NCBI RefSeq assembly: GCF_963678635.1
Contig: NC_087064.1
Span: forward strand, 82,019,847-82,083,846
DNA length: 64,000 nt
Source of the DNA: Symsagittifera roscoffensis
Taxonomy: Eukaryota; Xenacoelomorpha; Acoela; Convolutidae
Reading direction: 5' to 3'
A program made the position numbers and the translations under genes. This document shows, one piece after another, positions 51,401 through 60,400 of the stretch (position 1 is the first letter of the stretch; each line of letters begins with the position of its first letter). The notes under the pieces are model-generated. The model made no database searches. It saw only the letters and a list, made by a program, of their open reading frames with translations, and was not told where the DNA came from.

Positions 51401-54400
51401 GACTCACATGTAAAGTTCCTGATTACAAGGCGCTCGCAAGTGTAAAAAAACAATTAATGCGTAGAAAGAGCTAAATGAAGCTCCAATTACTAGTTTTTCT
51501 GGAGTAAAACTAAATTTTGTATGGCCTAAATAAAAGCTTTTATTATTTTAACCTCTATTTGCTCGCTTTCCTAGCTCAAAATAGGCTAGCAAGCAAAAAG
51601 AAGCAAGATGACAAAAAACTTCTAGAAGATGTAAAATTCAGTGTTTTCTAAAATTTGTTGTTGCAAAAATGACGATGATTGGAGTATATTTGCACAACAA
51701 CCGGTTGTTTTTGTTTGCACAATCGGAATATAGTGTGATCCTAATGGGTTACCTTTATTTCCGACCTAATATTCAACCCTTAGTGCTACTTTTGACGGCT
51801 TTTTCAAATGAGGAGGCTGAATTGGCTAATTGATATCATGTTTTTCAACATTTGATCACTAATAAGTTTATAGATGCATTTTTAATTTATCAACGGAATC
51901 AAAGAAAGCTGTTTGTTTCATAGAACAGTGCAATAACAAAAAACTTTTTTTCAGAAAATTTCCTGTAGTGTAATTTGCCAATTTTTGAAATGCATAATTT
52001 ATACACAGTTTGGCTTAATACTTACTTTATTTTATGCAAAATTAGTGTGGTTGCCTTTGGTTTATTACATTCCAAATTATTATATGCAATATTTGTATTT
52101 TGTGCATTATAAAGCTCCCTTTTGCCGCTTTTGCTTGTCTTTGGTTTCTATAAGCGTCAGTGGCACAATTGTGTGAGCAGTTAGTTGAAATCTTGAATAT
52201 CCGAGGACTGAGTTTCAATCCTCGTAGAGATCATTTATTTCTCAAATTTCATTAGCGTTTTTTTGACCTTTTTAAAGATACTTCTTGGAATTTTTGCGTT
52301 TGCGAAGTTAAGCTTCGCTTGTGTTTTAATTATGTCCATGCTTTTACTTTTTGACAGAGAGGATGCGGAGGTTTCGCCACTTTTTCTTTTTTTTTGTAAT
52401 TGTTTTGAAAACCAGTTTTTTACTTCTATTTCAGCTGGATCTGATACTGGAGAGTACTCTGTCTTCTCTGGCCAGATACGACGAGTCCAATGTGCTCTCT
52501 TCCGTGTTCACTTTCACCACCAACATCAAATCTGTCAGTACAATTATAATCGAAAATTATAACAAATACAATGACAGCCAGATCTTCTGGGTTTAATTGA
52601 TTTTTTATCCATGAACTCCAATGCGGGATGACTTTTTAACCACATTGAATAGTAGTATGATTATTTTAGTTTATAGGAAAAAAAATGTAGAATAAGAGCA
52701 GTTTGAAGTTAAAATGAAACGTTTGCAGGACATTTATTGACGTTGAATTCCTTTGGCATATTTTTTCAAATCTCTTTCGGGTATTCTTGTTTTTTCAATT
52801 TTATATCGAATTCTGTAGCACCTTGGCATTTTTAGATGGCTTCGACAAATATGTGATTTTGAGTCACTTTTTCTTAAGTTCTACGAACAAACCTGGCGCC
52901 AGCAAAAGTTTGATGCTGTAAAGGTAAACAGATGAAGTCTTTCTCGATAAAATGGTACCTTTGTAATATTATTGTTCCGACTTTCGATACGAAAGTAACG
53001 GAATATTTGTGCTCGGGGTGGGTTTTTTTTCTTCAGACAAATTTCGACTTCTTAACTAGCCATTTTTGACAGAATTTTTTTATATCATTCGAAGGGTATT
53101 GTTGTCCTGAGCTCAAATTTGAAAAGATAATTTACCTGTGATCATTTTTCGTAAAGTTATGGGGGTTTAATGATTGCCATTTTGGCCAATTTGGGACAAT
53201 TAACTCGCGATATATTTGGCGCTATAAACGCGTAAGCGGAGAGTTAATCCGTCTTAAAATCGTTCCAAATTGGTTGAAAGAAGCTTATTTGCCAAAATTG
53301 ATTTGTTACAAGGAGCGAAATCTATCCTTTTGTACTTAATATGGCGGGTGGGGTGATGATTTTCATAAAAAATTTCAAATTTTAGAAAAAAAAATTTCAT
53401 TTTATTTTTATTACATTTAATTTTTTGATGTTATTACTGCTCCATAAAACCTTAAAAGGCAGTCGGAACATTCAGGGCTTCGCCCTGATACGAGCAGTCT
53501 TGTTAAATATTAAATTAGGAGGTTCTACAGAGGAGCATCAAGTGTTAATAAGGATCAGTACTGAATTATATGAGAAATTAGTTTTGCCAATTTTAGAACT
53601 GTTTTCGACCAATTTTTAAGGCTTGAGAGACTTTTGAGAAAATTTTGAGAACTGAGCCAAATTGAATATTTTCAAGTGATTGAATGTTTTTTTTTCAGAA
53701 ATTCTCGCTTCCCGCTTTCTCCAAACCACAAGCTAAACCGGGACAGGATCAGGTCAGTTAGCTACTTATTTAAAGCCCCATAATTCTAATCTGTACGGGG
53801 GGACACACCTCTATCTTACGGTAACTACACTGGAAGATATCACCTGCAGTTGCGCTTTCAAGAGACTTATTTAAAGGTCCTTTACACGTACGCCATGCGC
53901 ATTGGTTTTACGCAACTGGCAATACCGTGATTGTAGTATACTGTTTATATACAGAGACCAGAGACCATTGAATTTTTTGACGATTAGCATTGACATTTTT
54001 GACGACTTGAAAAGAATCTAGGTGTTCGGCGACCCCTTGGAGAGTGATTCAACCTTTGCCCCAATCCTATGTATAATATGTGCCTCACTCGTAATTTTCT
54101 GTGCTTTATTTGTTAAGTCTCAGAAGCAGCAGCCGACTGCTGGCCAGGACTTGGCCCAGCCTTACATGACATTCGTGAGGAAGAATCAGCAGAAGTTGCA
54201 CGAGCTACTCATCGACGAAGACTACGTCCTAGAAATATTCATTGTAAGTTGCCCGTACCCAGTAAATTTTCTAAAACAGATCTGAAATTCTTTATTTCTT
54301 GTGTAAGCTAATTTTCAGATCTGAAATTCTTTATTTCAGATCCTAGATAAGAATTAACCAATTTCAGATCTAAAAAATGTCGAATTGACTTTTGAAATTT

Positions 54401-57400
54401 TGTTACGTGTCTTGTTGAGCATGAAAATAAAAAAAATAGATCATAAAAATGCCTAATAAGAGCTAGAGATTGGTCTAAAAAAAGTAGATTAACTCAAGTG
54501 GAATTGAATATCCTGAAAGCATTGCTAGAATCAGTTGAAGCAGCAATCAGTTCAACAATGCAGCAAACTCTGAACAATATTTGAACATTTCACAACCTAT
54601 TTCAGATCTGAAATAGATAATTTCAGATCTGATTTAGAAAATTTACTGGATACGGGTGCTGTTTATTATCCACCAAATTTTTAGTAAGTTTTTTTCGAGT
54701 AATTTTGAAAGTAAAAAAATTTCTAAAAAATGCCATAACATCAAAAAAAAATAGTCACATAATTTCTATATTTTGAAATTATGATTAGACCTTTTATCAA
54801 ATAAACTTTTTTGTTTTTAAGCCGACATCAATATTCATGCCGAAACAACAAAAAAAGTATTTTTAAAACTCAAGTACACTAATTTATCAACAAGCGCATG
54901 AAGTTCGCTTGAACAGTATATTCTCATAGACATACTTTTTGCAGTTGAATAGTAAGTATCTTCGTTCTTTTGACTTCAGCATGGGTAGCCCATATTTTAA
55001 ATGAAACATAAAACTTTAATTCGATTTTTTTTTTAAATTGGGAAACAAAAGAATCTTTAAACAAGGTATTGATTAGTTTCTGTAGACTCTGGTTTGGAGA
55101 AAGTGGTTGGTACCTGTAACATGCAAAATAGCATTATTATCTATATTTTGCAGCAATTAAGAGGCGCGCAATTGTTTGTACCAATTAAGAATTGGTGACT
55201 CTACTGCATTACATGACATAGTAACCTGAGCGTAAGATCGATTAGTCATTAAGTTGAGTAAAACAGCAAGCAAAGGATAGAGCCCGAAACAGTTCAATCT
55301 TCGCAGATATAGTCCCTCCTCTGTCAGAAAATAGAAAAATAACAAAATTGGCAAACAAACCCCTCCCCCCCAAAAAAAAAATCAGAACCGAAAAAGCTAT
55401 TTTTATGAAAATCATAGGTAATGGATTTCATAAAATAGGTAATGAATTTCACGCACCTTAGGTGAAAATCATTACCTAGGTTCATTACCTGAAAATCATT
55501 ATCTGAAGAATTTCATAGGTTATGATTTTCACCCCCCCCCCCCCCCCCCCCAATCAGAAATAACAGTCTACTATATGGAATTCAAGTAGAAGTGATGATT
55601 TGACCCGAGCATACCAAAAACGGGACACCTCAGACCCATGGGTCGCAGGTGATAACGGTCACCGGAAGTGTAAATTGCCCTATCAGAACTCAAAAACTAG
55701 CGGCCATAATGGGCTCAAACATTGATATGTTGTAGGCCTAGTTGAGATAACAGTAAGAGCTCCACTTCTGGTTTCATGCCATAAAGTAAACAAACCCACC
55801 CATAACTCCCGGAAGTCGTATCTCGGCCCCCAATGAATGCAGGAAGTTGGAATTTTGAGGACAGATAGGTAGTGGCAAGATACATCTTCTGTTATAATTT
55901 GATTCTTTTCCAACGGTTGGATCGGAAATTATTAGCACTTGTAAAAACAACGCTTATACCGAAAAAAAAAGCCAATTTACAAAAAATAATGAGCGAGGGC
56001 TTACTAATTTTAGCGCGGCAAAAATTTCTAGTATAACCCCTCCGGCTACTCTTTAATAGTAAAACCCCTCCGGCTACTCTTTCCGGTGTTAATTATCTTT
56101 TCCCGGCAAAAGTGATAAAAAGACCTTGGAAATCTGGCAACCTTAAGTTGCCTTTTGGGCGTTTTGACCCAAAAATGCATAAAAAACCTTGTGATTAACA
56201 CTGGAAACTGGCGTACTCCCCAGCTCAACCCCTGGAAACAAGAATACGTCACCTTCATAATAATTGGGAAGAAATTTATCTGCTGGGAACTGAAGCAGAA
56301 GCTGGTAGCGATATAGTTTTTTCATTGCAACCTTGGAGTAGTAGAATTAATTCAAAATGGACTTGATACATACTGGGTTCGACCAAGCTGGGTGATTGAT
56401 CTAATAATAGCAAATCAACTAGACTTAAGAATAGTAGTCCCAGTGGAAATTGGTAAAAATAGGAGCGCGGTGTGGAAATTAAGTCTTCTAAAAGATATAT
56501 ATGCACGGGAAATCTACTAAGCTCCTCGGAGGTGACATCTTGGCCTAATTTGACTCCTAATAGACGAACTACGTTCTCCTGATAGCTAGAACGTCGGGAT
56601 TGGAATAAATTACAGATGGATGTTTTAAATGCTTGGAATGAATTAGCTACCCATGAAAAGAGTCTCCCCTGCTCTCGGGAAGTCGGAAAGTTAACGAGAT
56701 AATTAAAGTAAAGTCCTTAGGAGGGTCACAGTGTAACATAGCGTGGCTTGGAGGTTGTTGAACTCGAGGACATAAGTTCACTGAGGTCAAGATTTAGATG
56801 ATTAGGATCGTATGATGTTACTTGCTTTGTTGAATTCTGTCACCTACCGCATTCTGGGTATCTTATAAGCGCGAGGAGGTTTATAAAAGAAAATGAACTT
56901 GGCACAAGGAAGTGTTGAAAGGGGGAGGGACGTGTTCCTGAAACATTTGCGGACAAGTGATTTAAGCGGCTGCCAGAACAAATAGGGAATGGCGTGACTT
57001 AACTAAAACTATGTGTTAATAATGATAAGGAACTGGAGGGTACCGGAGAGCCTTCGAGATTTATAACAGTTGCGCTAACTTTTAGTTTTCAAAGTTACAC
57101 AGAACGGTTGAACAAGCCGAGAAGAATAGTTGGTCCGTGAAGGACGCTTTTGCTTAATGTGAGGCCAGTTGATTGAACCCGAGTTTAGCACCGGGTTGAA
57201 TTATTAAGTTTAGCGAGTTGCGTTATTGGAGTTGTTGAAGAGAATAGCCGGTGTAGAAATTAAGTCTCCTAAAAGATATGAATGGATGGGAAATCTACTT
57301 AGATCCTCGGAGGTGACATCTTGGCCTAATTTGACTCCTAATAGACGGACTACGTTCTCCTGATAGCTAGAACGTCGGGATTGGAATAAATTACAGATGG

Positions 57401-60400
57401 ATGTTTTAAATGCTTGGAATGAATTAGCTACCCAGGAAAAGAGTCTCCCCTGCTCTCGGGAAGTCGGAAAGTTAACAAGATCATTAAAGTAAAGACCTTA
57501 GGAGGGTCACTGTGTAACATAGCGTGGCTTGGAGGTTGAGTTGAACTCGAGGACAGAAGTTCACTGAGGTCAAGATTTAGATGATTAGGATCGTATGATG
57601 TTACTTGCTTTGTTGAATTCTGTCACCTACCGCATTCTGGGTATCTTATAAGCGCGAGGAGGTTTATAAAAGAAAATGAACTTGGCACAAGGAAGTGTTG
57701 AAAGGGGGAGGGACGTGTTCCTGAAACATTTGCGGACAAGTGATTTAAGCGGCTGCCAGAACTAATAGGGAATGGCGTGACTTAACTAAAACTATGTGTT
57801 AATAATGATAAGGAACTGGAGGGTACCGGAGAGAGCCTTCGAGATTTATAACAGTTGCGCTAACGTTTGGTTTTCAAAGTTACACAGAACGGTTGAACAA
57901 GCCGAGAAGAATAGTTGGTCCGTGAAGGACGCTTTTGCTTAAAGTGAGGCCAGTTGATTGAACCCGAGTTTAGCACCGGGTTGAATTAATAAGTTTAGCG
58001 AGTTGCGTTATTGGAGTTGTTGAAGAGAATAGCCGGAAAGAGCGTAAACCAAGGGGGAAATGCCTAATCCTTTGATCGGCTGATTAAGACTGACCATCAA
58101 CATAACCCCTTCGGGATTGTGGATAATGTGGTGTCTTAATGCCCCCCGCCATTATACGGTATAAAGGGTAGAAACTCTGCGGCCGTTATTTAGAGTAAAA
58201 GCGTGATTAAAGGAGACTTCTCCCCGAGATTTCTACGCCATCAAATATTTAAAAGATGGGTTTAACATCGTCTATTGAGCATCTTGATTTTTCAATCGTA
58301 CATCGCTTGAATGTTTAAATGCAAATACATAAAGTATAATTCTGACAGCGATTGGAGTGATTCCGAATGACCAGATCAAACTTTTAATGTTCTACACAGG
58401 CGAAGCGGAATGTTGCACCCCTTGCAATACAACAAACATAAAAAAAAACATTAAAAGTTTAAAAAACGGTCTGCTTAAAATTCATTTTTTCGTATGTCTC
58501 GATAACTTCATTTTGGGCAAACATGCCAGACATTTGAATACTAAATTAACAACTGAAAACAAAACATTTTAAGAGGAAATAAAGCCGGCAATCTTTAAGC
58601 AGAAAAAAGGGGAGCCGAAAATTCATATGATTTTATAAAAAGAATCTTTCAAGATTAAAGTTCCACCTGAAACTAGATTGAATATCGCGTGATGTTGCGA
58701 TATTAAGTATGAAGAGCAAATGCAAATGTGGGTACTACTGGTGCATATTCATAGGTTCCAAAATGAAAAATCATCCAATAAGTTCCAAAATAAAAAAGCT
58801 GTCGCATAAGTCCCAAATCTTTTCACTTGGTCAAAAGACTAAATTAGCCGAGTCTCGGTTTAAGGTCACCGGTGGGCTCGCTGCGCACGCGTCGCGGCGA
58901 TAACCGGCTCTAAATTTCGTAGAGTCCTACCTATTGGTGGCAAACTCGCAACACGTTGGCGCGGCTGCGGCGGTCACTATTCTGCAGCTTGAGTTTATGC
59001 TACTTGAACAGTATACAATCAATCCAGAAATTCGTTGGCTCAAATTTCAACCAATCAGAATTCAAGAAGATCAATTTCGGAACTTATGCGACTGATTTTT
59101 TATTTTGGGAGCTATGAATATTGGAACCTATGAGAATTCACCGTACTACTATGATAGAGTGGTCCCTTGAAAATAAGACACCTAGAGCTCTCAAATCATT
59201 TAATAATTATGATTACGCCTTTCAGAATGATGTCGCAGTATATTTTCAAAGAAATTTCAAGTTTTGTTTCCTCTTAAATCCTCTCCCTCACCATTTTAAG
59301 GTTGAAAATTAAAAAAAAAAACGCCAATAGTGGGTTTTGCTGACAAATAAGTCAACCCAATTATATGGTCGTTAAACCGTAAAATAAAGTAAAGTGAGCA
59401 AATTTCAATATATAAACAAAAGTGATTAAAATTTTCAATCTGAAAAGTTTTTGGCTGAACATATTTTGCAAGATTTTTGAAATGAATAAGTTATAAACCA
59501 ACTATTATAACATGCGAAATGCATGCGGGACCTGTCTATCATAGTTGCTTTTTCGAGGGACCACTCTATCATAGTAGTACCCAACGCAAATGTGTTCACA
59601 ATAATTCAGTTGTTTATCATGCAAATCTTCATTGCATTATGACAACGTAGTTTTTCAAAACTGAAATGCAAATGTACGGGGGGAAAGTGGAATAAAAATG
59701 AGCCCATTCCAATTAAATGTAATTTAATTTTCTGTTGTCCAAGTAATTTTGACCTGCCCTGCTAGATACCAAAGGGTGGAAATAGTTAAAGATATCCGAT
59801 TTTGTTTCAGTTGTGGTACAAGAAGCTGATGAAAATGGTCAGCTCTTGGCTGTGTGAAAGAGCGTCCCAGCAGTTGCATATATTCCAACTCATTACACTG
59901 TCTACTATTCTCAAAGTAAGCCACTGCTTAATAACATAACACTACTGCTAATGTAACGAGTTTAAATATGTGCACTCTTAGTTTGAAACAAGGCAGAATG
60001 GCCGAGCGGTCTAAGGCGCCAGACTCAAGAAATTACTCATACTGAGAATTCTGGTACACGAATGTGTGCGTGGGTTCGAATCCCACTTCTGTCAGATATT
60101 TTTGCTTTCACTAGTAGAACTCAAATCATTGTAACATTCATTTTCACTCAGGCTAGTAAGCGTCCTTTTTGAAATCTCAGAAATTTCGCATATTGAAGCA
60201 ATTTGAGCAAAACAAAGAGTAAATGTGAGAAAGATGTGAAATAAATTTTGAGAAGTAATAATAATAATCAAAAACGATTTCAAATTTGATCGACATTAAA
60301 ATTATGAACAAAGTTTCTTGTGTCAAAAAAACCGGTCTGGTTTTTTGTAGAGCAGTTTAGAGAACTCACGCCTCATATTAATTCATTGCTGGTTGAAGAT

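Larger units (their letters stand above)
47131..52434. other. End of the ~40 kb CAPS intron, repeats only
   Basis: Fragments of the GTAGCACAGAATGTTCCGACC family, a poly-C tract, a SINE-like piece at 52170-52250 (GAGTTTCAATCCTCG) and otherwise AT-rich filler. No coding exon recognised. Confidence 0.5.

Noticed and set aside
54286-54660. AATTTCAGATCTGAAAT repeats as a regulatory motif cluster
   Set aside because: They are explained as part of the TIR element arms.
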